Shown here one piece after another: positions 1-11,120 of a stretch of 64,000 nt of DNA. The position numbers were made by a program, and so were the translations under genes. The notes beneath the pieces are model-generated. The model was given only the letters and a program-made list of their open reading frames with translations. It was not told the DNA's origin and made no database searches. How positions within the stretch are numbered: the stretch's first letter is position 1; each line of letters opens with the position of its first letter. Source of the stretch: Setoptus koraiensis (taxonomy: Eukaryota; Arthropoda); the NCBI GenBank assembly GCA_048013815.1, contig CM106585.1, forward strand, positions 4,278,001-4,342,000, in the 5' to 3' direction.

Positions 1-710
1 GCCGCGCAAGCGAGACACTGGCTGCTGTCGTCGATAGACAGGCGCCGTCACAGGGTTTATTTAGTGGAGTTTTGTTGCCGGCGCCCACTACTCGCAAGTT
101 TAGCAGTTCTACTTGACACACAATCGACGTTGGAAAGTTCAACAAGGGCTTCAATCAACATTATTTGCATATTATCTTATCTCCATTTTCGAACCGGCAG
201 CTCCATTTCGACGAGAGGCAGGCACGGCAAGCACCAACGAAGCCAGCGATACAACGATATGGCCATGCAACGATATGGCCATATAACGGTATAGCCAGCG
301 AAAGAGAGATCCCTCTGAGATGGGGCCTTTTGTGGCCACTGTCACTGGCACACAATTGTCGACCTGTGCTATTGGCTGCCGAGGCCCGGATTGCCCTTTG
401 GGCCTCGGCAAGAAATATCCGACAGTCTCAGGCTGAGACTCTCAGGCTAAGATAGTCGGAGGGCTGGCCTAATTTATTCCATCCATTTGTATTGCCCCCC
501 CCCCCCACCGCCCCAATTCACCGACAACCGAGCAAACAGCTGACAAACCAGACAAATCTGTCGGTCTGGCCAGCATAATACTTATACAATACTTGTCAAG
601 CGCGCCACCGACACAACACTGATTTTATACGACATAAATGATAATAACCTGGTTCAATTCTCGATTCGATGTTCATTCGTTGGCAAGCTTCCAGTCGTGA
701 ATGTTACGCC

Positions 711-759
711 GTCTCCAATGATTGGATACTCCAACGATTGGAGTCAAATGATTGGAGAC
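711..759. repeat. Nested hairpin with four CCAAT/ATTGG words
   Basis: The outer arms GTCTCCAAT and ATTGGAGAC are perfect complements. An inner hairpin, ACTCCAA-CGA-TTGGAGT, sits between them. Every arm carries a CCAAT-type core, the NF-Y recognition word. It may be a regulatory cluster or a quasi-palindrome made by template switching; the sequence cannot tell which. Confidence 0.55.
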
Positions 760-1813
760 GACACAGGTAGAATTGCGTGTCGGTAGGTTGCCATTTAACC
801 GTCGACGAGCCTGTCACAGCAGCCAAACAACTTGTTTTTGTTGATTGCAACGACGGCTTTTTGCAACATTTTCATGTTATTCAATACGTTGTCTGGCAGT
901 TGTTTGTTTATGTTCATTCATTCATAGTTGCCTGTTGGTTTCTAATGATTTGCACACCATCAATTAATAATAAATAAAAAATAATCGTCGACTCCAAAAC
1001 TGAAACTACAACTAATTTGCAGTGCACCCCTGCCACAACCATTTGATTTACGGTGAGCGAGCTCGAAGGGCGACAAAAACTTTGTTAGTCGATCCAAATT
1101 GAAGATTGTGTTTGATGAACACTGTAACTCACAGACTGTGAGCGGCCGGTTAAAAAACGCATTGACGTCACCCACTGAATTGCGACAAGACAACTGCTGC
1201 CGCTAGCAAGTCATTCAAAACTTACTGCTGGTTAGCTCAATCGGTTGGCTCGTTGTCGACGATGTTACATAATTGAGACGAGACTAGCTCAACTAGAACA
1301 GGCATTTGTGCTCGCTATTGGCTGACTGGCTGGCTGGCTGCGTTTCTTATTGGGTATGAGTCGTAGTCGTTGTCGGCTGCCAATAATTAACAAGTGAAAC
1401 GGGCGAGAATTTCGTTGTCACGTAACATGTTAAAGAAGATGGATTTTGACACGCAGCAATATTTCACTTGATTATCGCCCTGAGATGGGGGATCTCTCGT
1501 CGTTAGATCAGCAATGAAGCGATCATCCATCAATCGAGGCATAGAGCGACGCAGAGAGAGACGCAGAGAGAAAGAGATAATTTACGCTTGCTCGGCTGGC
1601 ATTAGGTGAGCGCCAGTCTCGCTCGCCTTGAGACGGCTCAGCCAGATAGACTTAATATGGCAGTTAATTGAATTGGTGGCAGGACGTGCCAGGCCCCCGG
1701 CTCGGCATTGACGATGCTCTGGGTGCTTGCAAACAGAAGAAAGAGACACAACCTCACTGGGGCCCGCTCAAATTAATATGAGCCAACGCGCCAGCCTGTG
1801 CAGCGGCATGGGC

Positions 1814-1860
1814 GGCCCACTGGCCCACTGGCCCACTGGCCCCCTGGCCCCTTGGCCCGC
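1814..1860. repeat. Minisatellite, about 10 bp unit
   Basis: About four to five copies of a GGCCCACT-type unit in tandem, with the last copies diverged. No coding context is seen. Confidence 0.7.
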
Positions 1861-2795
1861 ATACGTAGTGTAGCGTGAGCCAGCATATGGACCAGCGTGT
1901 GAGTGTAAATAGCGCAAAGTGGCTCCAATTACAATCAATGGCAAACTGACAAGATGAAGAAGAATAGGGAGGAAAAGATTATATCGAGAGGCCGGCTAAA
2001 CGAAAGAGATAACGAATGGATTGGTTAACATAAATTGTTATTATGGCGCTAATGAGAGGGCACGTTGTTGGCCGAAAGGCAGCGCCAATTATCTGCCCAG
2101 TTGCTGGTAATCATCTATATCTCTGAGCATCTCAATTGCGACTCTCGCTCTCATCTCTATCTCTGTCGAAGGTCAATTTTGCCGGAAGCAAAGTGAGCTG
2201 TTACGTGTGTGCTAACTGTGATTTTTATTTGAACTGCATTGGATTCGAGTCTGGCTTGCTGATGCGCTTGTGGTCCGTTCCAAGTGGGGCCTCGATTGGC
2301 CAATTGGCTCAACGGATCACTTGTATGCCTCGAAAATCTCGGTGCACTTGTGCACGTATTTCCGCATGGCTTCGGATCTGCTGAGGCCCTTCAGTTGTTC
2401 CCAGGCGCGGCAATTTTCGAAAATGGGCCCAGATCGGTCGGAATCTACACATAGTGACGTTAGTAAAAATGGTGATATCGTGCGAAATAAAATCAATCGA
2501 TTAGATCGAGTCGGGCGAGTTGCAAGTGTTTCGTTGGTCTCTGTCGCTGGAATGCTCATTATTCACAATCATTCGCAAGTATTCACGAGTATTCACAGAA
2601 GGATAAACTCACACTCGAAACTAATGTCGCCAAAGGTGGCCTGTTTAAATAGGCCGCAAATCTCCGCTTGGTCCTTGCTGGGCACTTTGTCCAGATCCAT
2701 GTGACGGTATTGCTCGCCTAACGGTTGGCAATTGAGATCGGCGATTGGACGAAAAGAAGATGAGTTTTGATATTATGAAAAGGATTTGCATTGCG

Positions 2796-2847
2796 TCGCG
2801 ATCATTAGTTGCGATCATTGGTCGCGATTATTGGTCGCGATTTGTGA
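2796..2847. repeat. Minisatellite, 13 bp unit x4
   Basis: Four adjacent 13-base units of the form TCGCGATCATTGG with one to several changes each. Non-coding. Confidence 0.75.
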
Positions 2848-3055
2848 TTATTATCGATTCAGTATGCGCCTGAAATTGTCTAAACAGTCACTGTACCTGC
2901 CACTATGAAGTCCCAGCCCGTTTCGAAGCATCGTCGGTCGAACGACATTGCAATTATTGAAATAATACGTTGGGGCCCCTTTTGATATCTATGCGTTTGT
3001 CGTATAATATTTACTGTGTACTTCACTGCTGCGATGTGTCTGCCGGTCGAGTAAT

Positions 3056-3079
3056 GTCTCTCTCTCTCTCTCTCTCTCT
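3056..3079. repeat. TC dinucleotide microsatellite
   Basis: About twelve uninterrupted TC repeats. A second shorter TC-rich tract lies near 3850-3868, about 170 bp before the ROR-like start codon. Confidence 0.85.
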
Positions 3080-4036
3080 TTATCATTCGAGTGCCATTAT
3101 TAAAGTCTTGCTATTAAGGGCTCGCTATTTGCGTTATTACAATTATCTGTTCGCCGGTTGGGTTGGACGCTGAAAAGTGAGCACTTTCGATGAAAGGGCT
3201 CACTCAGTCGGGGATTAAAGATGACATAAGCGGCAGTGGCGCCGGCGCCATAATCCGGCTTCTCGTGCTGCCAATTGAATTGGAGGCAAAGTTGTTTGAG
3301 CAAGATAGATGGCGACAACGCGACGACGAAGGAGATGTTTGGCGCGATAAACGACGACGACCAGACCGAGTATTCATTCGACATCGAGCGGCAACAGCAG
3401 CGAGTCGCTCGCAGCAAAAACTTGATTCACCTAGGCGTAAAAGTGAATCAAGTGCTGTTATGTAAGCACTGCCTACTTTCGTTCTTTATTTATATCTTGT
3501 GTTTATCTGCGCCGCTCGCCCAAGTTAAGATTATTAACATAAATGGCGAACAAAGAATTGACTGCCAGTTATCTCGACTAACTGAGTTGGCGCGACAGTT
3601 TGTTGTTACGCCTCCGTCGCGATGCATCGCAATATAAATTTATCCGCGTATGTTGCCAGCAATTGCGACGAATTGCGATATGTTGCGATATATTCCGAGC
3701 AATTGCGATAGAGGGCCGAGCGAGCAGGTTTTGTTGTATCAGCGGGGCGAATCCGCGCTCGAATAGCTGGCCGGCAAGTTGCAGAAAATTTCGGGCCATT
3801 TTGGGGTCGTTAGTCCGGTACCGATCGTGCGATATAAGTGTGCCTACTCTCCCTCTCTCTCTCTCTCAATATATACACCATGATATAATATATATATATA
3901 TCTCGTCGCTCTAAACCAATCGCCCAAACCACTTCTATCTGACTCAACTCGCAATTTATCGGCGCGCCGCCCGAACCGAAAACCGTTAGCCGCTGGCGAG
4001 CGACCTCCGCGCGGATTTTGCGGCAATATTGAGCTA

Positions 4037-5685
4037 ATGGCCCAAAGTGACCCTATATGCTTGAATTACATGGCCAGCGGCGTCGCCAGCGCGGCCAGTG
4101 GCGCCGGTCCGCACAATTCACTCGTTTATTATAGATTGCAAACGGTGGGCGATAGACTGGATAATTTAGAGACACTGACCATAAATCAATTACTGAGCCA
4201 CAGTTTAAAGAGGACACTGTTGGGGCCGCCGAGGAGCGCGCCCAGTTTCGCGCCGGCCGACACTGGCCGCAACAATGGCCCGACGCAATCCAGCGCCCAG
4301 CGCGACCATTACGGCTTGACAAATGAGGGCGCCGGTGGTGCCACCTCGCGGTCGGCCAGCTCACGACAAGGGAGCCCGAGGCAGCGGACACCGCCGGGCA
4401 GCGGCGACTCATCGGGCAGCGGCGACTCATCGGGCAGCGGCGACTCATCGGGCAGCGGCGATTCGCCGGGCAACAGCGAGAAAAATTTATTTTCTGATAA
4501 AATTAAACAATTCAGCGACAACCACAACAACAGCGGCTCGGCCATAGATACGCTCAGTGTTTATTTGCACGAGCACAGTTACTGCGGCGAGGCCATCATG
4601 ACGTACTTGTGCCGTTTTCTCTATCCAAATTGCCACTATAGCGCCACAAAACACGATCCAGTGCCCCTGGTGCGCCCCTCTTGTCGCCAAGATTGTATCC
4701 TGTTACGCGACACGTATTGCGCCCGAGTGCCCTGGTCAGTTGTAATTGGCGGTCTGTTGGAGGCGTTAAATTTAACTCTGCACGAGCGCGTCTTACCGAT
4801 CGATATTTTGGCCGAGGCCAACGACGACAGCGACAGTGCGCCAGCCCAACAACAGCAACAACAACAGCAACAACAACAGCGACAATTGGAAAAAGTCAAG
4901 CCCATTCCATCGAGCGAGTCTAATCACTATTACTGGCCACACGAGAAATCGTTTCTAGAGTGTGATAGCCTGCCGTTGTCCACTGGCCATAATTACATAA
5001 CGGCGCCATCAACAAACACACCAAACAAGAGCAGACGCAAAAGATCGTGGCCAATTTGCTCTGACGCGCAACTCGCCAACGGCATCGCCACGAACCCGCG
5101 AGCTGGCCCACATAAGTCCGCCGGCGACATTCAAACCGGCGACAATGAAACCGGCGCATCAGTTGATATGCTCGTATCAGGTGAGCTGAGCCGTCGCAGC
5201 GGGGCCCAATCCAAACTTGAACGATCCGTCGACATCGAAGAATGTCGACGGGGCCGCGGTGGCACCTACATGGGACAAGTGTCGCACACTAGATCGGGCA
5301 AACCGTGTCAATCGTGGAACAGCCAGTGGCCCCATCAACACAATTCTCAGTGAGTACAACAACATCAGCTTGTAAAAGAACTCGTCACACTGACTACCAA
5401 GTCTGGCTGGCGGCAAGAGCGGCTTAAACTAATAGATAAATCCAATCATCTGACTAACCGAACTAATCTCTTTCCATGCTTTCGTTAATATAATTAATAT
5501 GCACACATACATTAATTATATCCCCATATATATTAATTAGAGGCGAGCTTATGTTCAATGAAATGACTCTGGTGGACGCAGCCAATTTTTGCAGAAATCC
5601 CGGCTCGCTCGAACTGTTACCTTGGTGTTATACGCGCGATCCATTGACACGATGGGAGTATTGTGATATACAAGAGTGTAATTGA
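4037..5685 (+). CDS. ROR-like CRD + kringle protein without kinase
   Basis: Exons 4037-5349 and 5541-5685, with donor GTGAGT, acceptor TTAATTAG and matching phase; 485 aa. From residue 8 the sequence follows the frizzled-type CRD of ROR receptors: a CxxY start, a ROR-like LVYYRLQT helix, then [17 protein letters not shown] and RPSCRQDC...DTYC. A Gly-Ser repeat and a polyQ tract interrupt the CRD. An RRKR furin-type site lies near residue 334. A kringle follows (about 402-484) with all six cysteines and the motifs CRNPG, PWCYT and YCDIQEC. In ROR receptors a transmembrane segment and tyrosine kinase come next. Here a TGA directly follows the last kringle cysteine, with AATAAA 94 bp on, so the product looks secreted or soluble. 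No signal peptide is visible at this ATG, and the frame is open upstream, so a 5' exon is probably missing. Likely role: extracellular Wnt-type ligand binding (inference). Confidence 0.82.
4396..4467 (+). repeat. Coding minisatellite, 18 bp x4
   Basis: Four in-frame 18-base units encode a GSGDSS-type repeat inside the CRD of the ROR-like protein. Three are identical and the fourth is diverged. A unit length divisible by three allows copy-number change without loss of frame. Confidence 0.9.
4847..4880 (+). repeat. Coding CAA/CAG tract (polyGln)
   Basis: About eleven glutamine codons, mostly CAA and CAG, in the CRD-kringle linker of the ROR-like protein. Confidence 0.9.
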
Positions 5686-5778
5686 TTTTTGTGTTTAAAT
5701 GTTACATCCAAGTTGGACGCTACGACAACAACATCACTGTAAAATATGCCCGCTTTGGCCAAATACAATGTGCATGTA

Positions 5779-5784
5779 AATAAA
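5779..5784 (+). terminator. Poly(A) signal of the ROR-like gene
   Basis: AATAAA 94 bp after the TGA of the kringle exon. It supports a transcript that ends here rather than running into a kinase exon. Confidence 0.55.
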
Positions 5785-8108
5785 TAACTGTTACTTAATG
5801 ATCGGGGAGCATCGAATTAGAAATATACGTTTTTTGATTTCCTTGCAATAATAACACTAAATTTTTCCATCCTTTAATATGACCGGGCTAGCAATCATGA
5901 CTAAGATAACATGAAAATCAGGATGATATTTCGATTTTTAAGATTTTTTTTTTCTTATTGTCTCTATCAATTTTATGTTTCCGGGGATCTTGCTCGTTCA
6001 CCGTCTGCGTCAATTCCGCGCTACAGCCTCTCGGTGAGGTTGACGAACATAGTTGATTATCACTCACCAATCATCTAGCGCAACAACAAGAGAGTTGAGA
6101 ATAAACTCTCCTGAATCTGTGCGTTTCGAAAAATCTTCTATGGTGGATTGTCGGAATCTAGCATAATTCGATAATCTAGAACAGGCCCAGTTATGGACAG
6201 TTGGAAGTGCCCCGTCCACTAGCAAAACCAGGTTTGTCTGCTTTTGTTGTATTTATCCGTCTAGGCGATTCGATCAAATTTTCTTCGAATTGTTTTTCTC
6301 GCGAAAGACTGCAAATTTAAACTGGAGTAACACTACAATTATCGTTTAATTGACGGCCTACTTACGATGACATTAGAAGCAAGTCGATGACATGGACGAC
6401 CGAAAGTTTTTACTTTTTGTTCAATATGCCTGACCCAATAGCGTACCAATAATGAATTCACTACTTCGCCCTGGCCTACTTCGTAGGCTCGCCAGGATAG
6501 AATTGAGCCAGAATGGCGCGATTATATCGATATTCCACTGCACAGAATCACTGGCTAGCTTTTGAATGCAATCGATTGCAACAAAGATAATATGGCGCCA
6601 GATGGAGGCCCGCTGGGTTAGATGACTGAGTGTCGAACGACTGATTGTTGTGTCGCATATGGATATATTAAATAGGCTTAAAGTATAGACACATAACACA
6701 TAATACGATTGACGCAGAGTGAGGCCCCAATTCACGCGCGCACAATTTGTTTCAATCCACAATTGTTTTTTATGAAAGACAACACCAATGTAATATCCGA
6801 GCATAATCCGATCTGACGCATCTAGGCAATAGCGGACCTCTGCTGCCAGCTAAGAGTTACGTGAGTCTCTAATTTCGTTGGGTAGCGGCTCGATGGGCGA
6901 TAACATGTTGTTTGTGTTGCTATCTAACTGTTGTCGCCGACAAACAGTCAGACAACTAGCATAACATTACTAACAATCCGGTGTCTGATTATTCACGCAC
7001 AACATTATGTCAATCTCGATACCAATTAGAGCTGGTTTATCTTGAAGTTTGACACCAGAGAAATAATAAATACTTAACTTGATAAATCACTATCATATTA
7101 CCACCACTGTGAGAGTTCTGTGGAACCCTCCAGAGGCTTATAAATGATTTTGGAGGCTTATGGATGATTTCAGGGGCTTGTGAATGATGAAAAAAAGTTG
7201 TTCGGCTATCCATGCGAAAAATGCAATCATTCATTGGCGCACTAATCGAATAACTTAAGCTTACCTGTTCAATTAGTAACTATGTATAAAACTATTACAT
7301 GTAAAATGCAGAAATCACACAGAAAATTGTTACTTGTAAATTGTTATTTGATCTGGGCTGACTGCTACGAATGCATCGACGATAATTGCACTGTTTTCCG
7401 CTTAGCTGATTTGTCCATGTTTCAAGGTGTGTTCTCAAGCAATAACACTCACTTTTATTTGTTAGGGGCTATCACTAGCTCTGTGACCATTGTATCTGAT
7501 TGATAGAATACCTATATAGTAGTTGTTATTAGCTTAAGACTACACTTGAATCATAGAAATTATTGTGTCCATTGATTGAATAATAATGATTAAGTTAATA
7601 ATAACAATTCCGACGCTTCAACTGGTACTGCGAATCTTCATGAAACTTGCCAAGTCGATGAATGAAACACTTTTTCGGGGCAGACTTTTCGTTACAAGCT
7701 GTTGTTTGATCTTTGATGACACGACGAAAGGCAGCAACAACAACAACAACATGTTCACCCGGTGAAAAAGAATAGTCGAGTCAGCTCGAAGCGTGTAACT
7801 TATGCAATAACTATCTGGCGAAGAATTGGCCTTAATTGCCATCGAATGCTGATAAATGATTGCTTAACTGGATCGTAGTTGGGCGCTTGCGCAACAACCA
7901 ACCAGATGGTTAGTGCATTAAGTACATTCATGTAATACGAACCGCACCAGATTGTTCGTTGTGAGCCTATTAACTGTGATAATCAATCACCCTGTTTTAT
8001 TGTTATTAAGCCGGCATTGTTTCGCAAAAAATCGCTAAAAAATAGTCAAAATGAAAATACTCCGAAGAGTTTTGCAAATGAGTGTATGACAACAGTGAAA
8101 TTTTTTCA

Positions 8109-8114
8109 TTTATT
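8109..8114 (-). terminator. Poly(A) signal of the Ig-domain gene
   Basis: AATAAA on the minus strand, 77 bp beyond the stop codon of the last exon. Confidence 0.45.
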
Positions 8115-8190
8115 TAGTGCTTATTGTGGGCAAAATTGCAGCATATCTGCAGATATTAGTCAGGTATTTATTGCTTTGTTTAACTCGTTG

Positions 8191-9681
8191 TCAGTATTCG
8201 ACATGCACCAATCGATACAAGGTCTCCATTTGGCCGAGATTGTTCAATTTTCTAGTCAGACAACGATAGTAGCCATTGTCGTAGGGAGATTTGAAATTGT
8301 CAATTGTCAAAGTGTGCCCATGGCCATCGTTTAATGTTGTCATGTCCTGCGCCCTGAATCTCAGATCGTTGTCAACTATAACGTCTCGCAACTGGCACGG
8401 CTCCGAGGCACAATGCTGAGGCAAGTTCACGCTGACCCCGTTGGAGGTCCAAATCAGTTTGGTCCATTCGACTCGCTGAATATTTGAATGAAACGAAAAC
8501 ATGTACGATGCTTGCATAAATATATATAGCTAACAGTTTTATCAGCAGTAAACCAGCCCAGACAGATTAGAACTCAACTTGATCGACCAGAAATACCTAC
8601 CGATGTGGGCATCGTTGGCTGGTACAACGACTCGTCGGAGTTAAACTGACACATGAGACGAACGGCGCCTGTAAACATTCTCTCCGCTGTGCCCGAACCC
8701 AGAAAACGCGCTTGGGGCGCCGATGCTGCCATCATACTCGAGTACCACGGATAAATGGGTCCAATTTGGATGGCGCTGATGGTGCACGTCATTGTGAAAG
8801 ATGGCAACGTATTCAAATGCAATAAATATGACAATATAATTCAAATATCCACACATAGCTAAGAAAAGGATCATTTATGCACAACTAAGCACAAATAGCT
8901 GGGCAAAGGGAGCTTTTGGCAAGAAAGTGATTTGCGGACCGGTCAATGCGTCTTTGTATATCAACGTGAACTCACCAATTAACTAGTGACGAGCGCATAA
9001 TCAATACAACAACAGCTTGCCTGATAACACCGCGAATATCTCACCTTTTCTGATAAGCCGTCGGACCCACCAACAAGGGCGCGTTCATTTTTGTTGAAAA
9101 CAAAATATTGTGAGGCTCAGATTGCTGTTGGTTGGCATAATCCATGGGATAACTGTAACCGTAACCCAATCTCTGCTTGAAATAGCTCTTTATAGTGGGC
9201 CGAACAACATAGGTTCCGTCTCTTCTCCACCAATTCCACCATCGGCCTAATTGGCCTATTTGACCGGTTTCCGATCCGTGGTTGCTGTTTGTTGGTGTGG
9301 TGAGATTCATTTGATTAATATTTGCTACCACGGGCCAGTTGTTTATAACAGTGGCATTATATCTTCATAATCATCGTTATAATCATGCTGGTATGTGTCC
9401 ATCAACACCGTCACTCACCTGATTTGGCTCAAATAGTCAGCGGGACCGTAATGTATGGTCTGTTCGTTGGGGTTACCTGATACCATTGACTGTAATTTGC
9501 TTGCTAAATTGTTGCCAGCTTGCACGAGACAATTGGCCAGACCTGCATCGATGGGCTTGAAGTTGTGATTGAATATTACAGCCGAGGCGAGAATTGCCCA
9601 CAAGTTCAGAGAGGAATCGCCGAACGGTAACAGTATCTTTCTTCTATCATTGTGACGAGATATCAATCTTGACTTGCACAT
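8191..9681 (-). CDS. Secreted or anchored Ig-domain protein
   Basis: Four minus-strand exons: 9681-9419, 9362-9045, 8775-8601 and 8475-8191. All junction phases agree, giving about 346 aa. Donors are GTGAGT, GTGAGA and GTAGGT. The acceptors of exons 2 and 3 have weak pyrimidine tracts and were chosen by phase. The N-terminus has a hydrophobic stretch (SSLNLWAILASAVIF) that could be a signal or anchor segment. Exon 2 is Trp/Tyr-rich and unlike anything I know. Exons 3-4 form one V-like Ig domain: first Cys in RLMCQF, core Trp in KLIWTSNG, second Cys in the DNGYYRC motif. A further pair (CASEPC) could form an extra disulfide. The protein ends soon after the Ig fold with no C-terminal membrane segment. 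Subfamily and ligand are unknown; a Beat-like or other arthropod surface Ig protein is possible. Confidence 0.68.
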
Positions 9682-11120
9682 GATGGTAAAAAGTTAGATT
9701 GGGTTTTCAATTTCTCTATTTGGTTGGCATACAAACACAAAATGTTCGTTGTTGCTGATATAATTTATTGAAGATTATCACCTTAACCAAAAAGTTTACT
9801 ACTGCTATGACAGATTGCGTCATATTTATTTCGTTTGTCACTCGAATACTAGAGAGCAATAGCTTATAACAAATAGTTTAAAGGTTAGTTTGTAATACAT
9901 CCAAAATTGAACTCTCTTTCTTTCAACTCTGTGAACTCTATGACACAAAAACAAACATTGGACACGTTATTTGCGAACAAAACTGTGAAACAAAAACTAT
10001 TCACTCTTGTCAACACACAAATTGAAAACAAACAAACAAAGAATTGTTTCATCAAAGAAATCAGATTGGCCCCACATTAGTGTTAATGAGTGACTGAAAG
10101 GTGATGCGTATTTCATTGTCGTACATGATTGGACAGGTCTACGCTTGAAAAGAGAAAGGTTGCGCTGTGTTGATCTAGGTTCCAAATGAACAAGTGAGCA
10201 GACGGCACGAAAGGTATGCAATCTCTAGCAATAACACGGTTGATAAAGTTTTAACAAGTTTTTTTCATATTTTAATTCAAACAAAATCAAGCCTGTCACA
10301 CGACGCTTGCTAATATAAACTCACTATGCTCGCTAAATTAGTTGATATTATTAATAGCTAGACTCTCCATCCAGATGGCGATGAATTTGATACAAAAGTC
10401 AGCTCTTCTGACTCATGAGCTTATGCCTAGACAGCTAAATCACCCGTTGAGTGTGCGTACTTTTGAAACTTTTTTCATAGAACTGATGGGAGTCGGTAAG
10501 CGAGAAAATTTGTCGAAATGTAGCTGTTCTCTTTGTTGGCTGTCAGAGTGGATTTCCACCCATACAACGAATGCATTGAAAAGAGAAAACGATTTTCGGA
10601 TTTTATTTGCACTCGTGCAAACTTTCTCTCAATGGTTCATCCGACCGGTTTTGAATGTGTCAAATGTAGACGGCACAGTTCAACTGCTGCCTCCATTTGA
10701 CTGCTCTGCAACTTTCGCTTTCGGAACACAGATCTCCCTGTCAGAGCATTTACACGATTTGAGGTCTAGGTTGAAATGTTGCTCTCTACATTATCAAGAG
10801 ATGCTGTCTGAAAAAAATGCAGAGCAGAATACATTTTTCCCACGATCCAAATTCAACACAGCCAAATCACTCGCGCGGATTTCCGCAAAAAGTTTTGAAT
10901 TTGAAAATTCGCGCCAAACTCGAGTATCACCTGTTTGTTTTTTGCTCATTGTCTGTCACACTATGACAGCGATTGTATGTTCCCAAGTCTTGCCAATCTA
11001 GGATAAAATGTGTTCTATTGAGGCAAAAAGATCTATTATTAATATTATTTTTTATTATTATAAATAAAGTATTTATTTGAATTATCTTCGAGCATTTTAA
11101 TATAATAATACTCTGCCACA
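9682..11120. other. Divergent intergenic region with one long orphan frame
   Basis: Lies between the Ig-domain gene (minus) and SCFD1 (plus), so it should carry both promoters. It is AT-rich, with a TTTATTATTATAAATAAAG stretch just before SCFD1. An open frame at 10375-11001 is listed separately. Nothing else is recognisable. Confidence 0.5.
10375..11001 (+). CDS. Doubtful orphan ORF, 208 aa
   Basis: Open from an ATG at 10375 to a TAG at 10999-11001, long for AT-rich sequence. AATAAA lies 62 bp downstream (11063-11068), where a poly(A) signal would sit. The protein has many Cys, Ser and Leu, no signal peptide and no recognised fold. A good donor-like GTAAGC near 10496 means the frame may be only partly exonic. 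It could be a lineage-specific gene, a decayed gene or chance. No function is proposed. Confidence 0.25.
   Translation: MAMNLIQKSALLTHELMPRQLNHPLSVRTFETFFIELMGVGKRENLSKCSCSLCWLSEWISTHTTNALKRENDFRILFALVQTFSQWFIRPVLNVSNVDGTVQLLPPFDCSATFAFGTQISLSEHLHDLRSRLKCCSLHYQEMLSEKNAEQNTFFPRSKFNTAKSLARISAKSFEFENSRQTRVSPVCFLLIVCHTMTAIVCSQVLPI

Larger units (their letters stand above)
1..4036. other. Non-coding upstream region
   Basis: No open frame here resembles a known family. Open stretches are short, and none pairs convincingly with splice sites. The region holds local tandem repeats, a nested hairpin rich in CCAAT/ATTGG words, TC tracts near 3.06 and 3.85 kb, and clusters of the word AATTGCGATA near 3.65-3.71 kb. 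The exon starting at 4037 is open upstream, so part of this region may hold an unseen 5' exon of the ROR-like gene. Confidence 0.6.
5686..8190. other. Intergenic, no recognisable gene
   Basis: AT-rich sequence. The longest open stretch (6421-6804, minus, 127 codons) and a short plus-strand one with a hydrophobic start followed by CYECIDDNC (7282-7503) match nothing I recognise. TTTATT at 8109-8114 is AATAAA on the minus strand and suits the 3' end of the Ig-domain gene. Confidence 0.5.

Noticed and set aside
3275-3637. Frame with a hydrophobic stretch (CLLSFFIYILCLSAPLAQ) as the missing signal exon of the ROR-like gene
   Set aside because: The hydrophobic part lies more than 50 residues from any ATG, and no good donor follows in a phase that joins to the CRD exon.
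6421-6804. 127-codon minus-strand frame
   Set aside because: No recognised domain, no clear splice partners, and composition like the surrounding intergenic DNA.
8095-8170. Small exon candidate between TTTATTTAG and CAG-GTATTT on the plus strand
   Set aside because: About 45 bases with no coding partner on either side; the region is more simply the 3' UTR of the minus-strand Ig gene.
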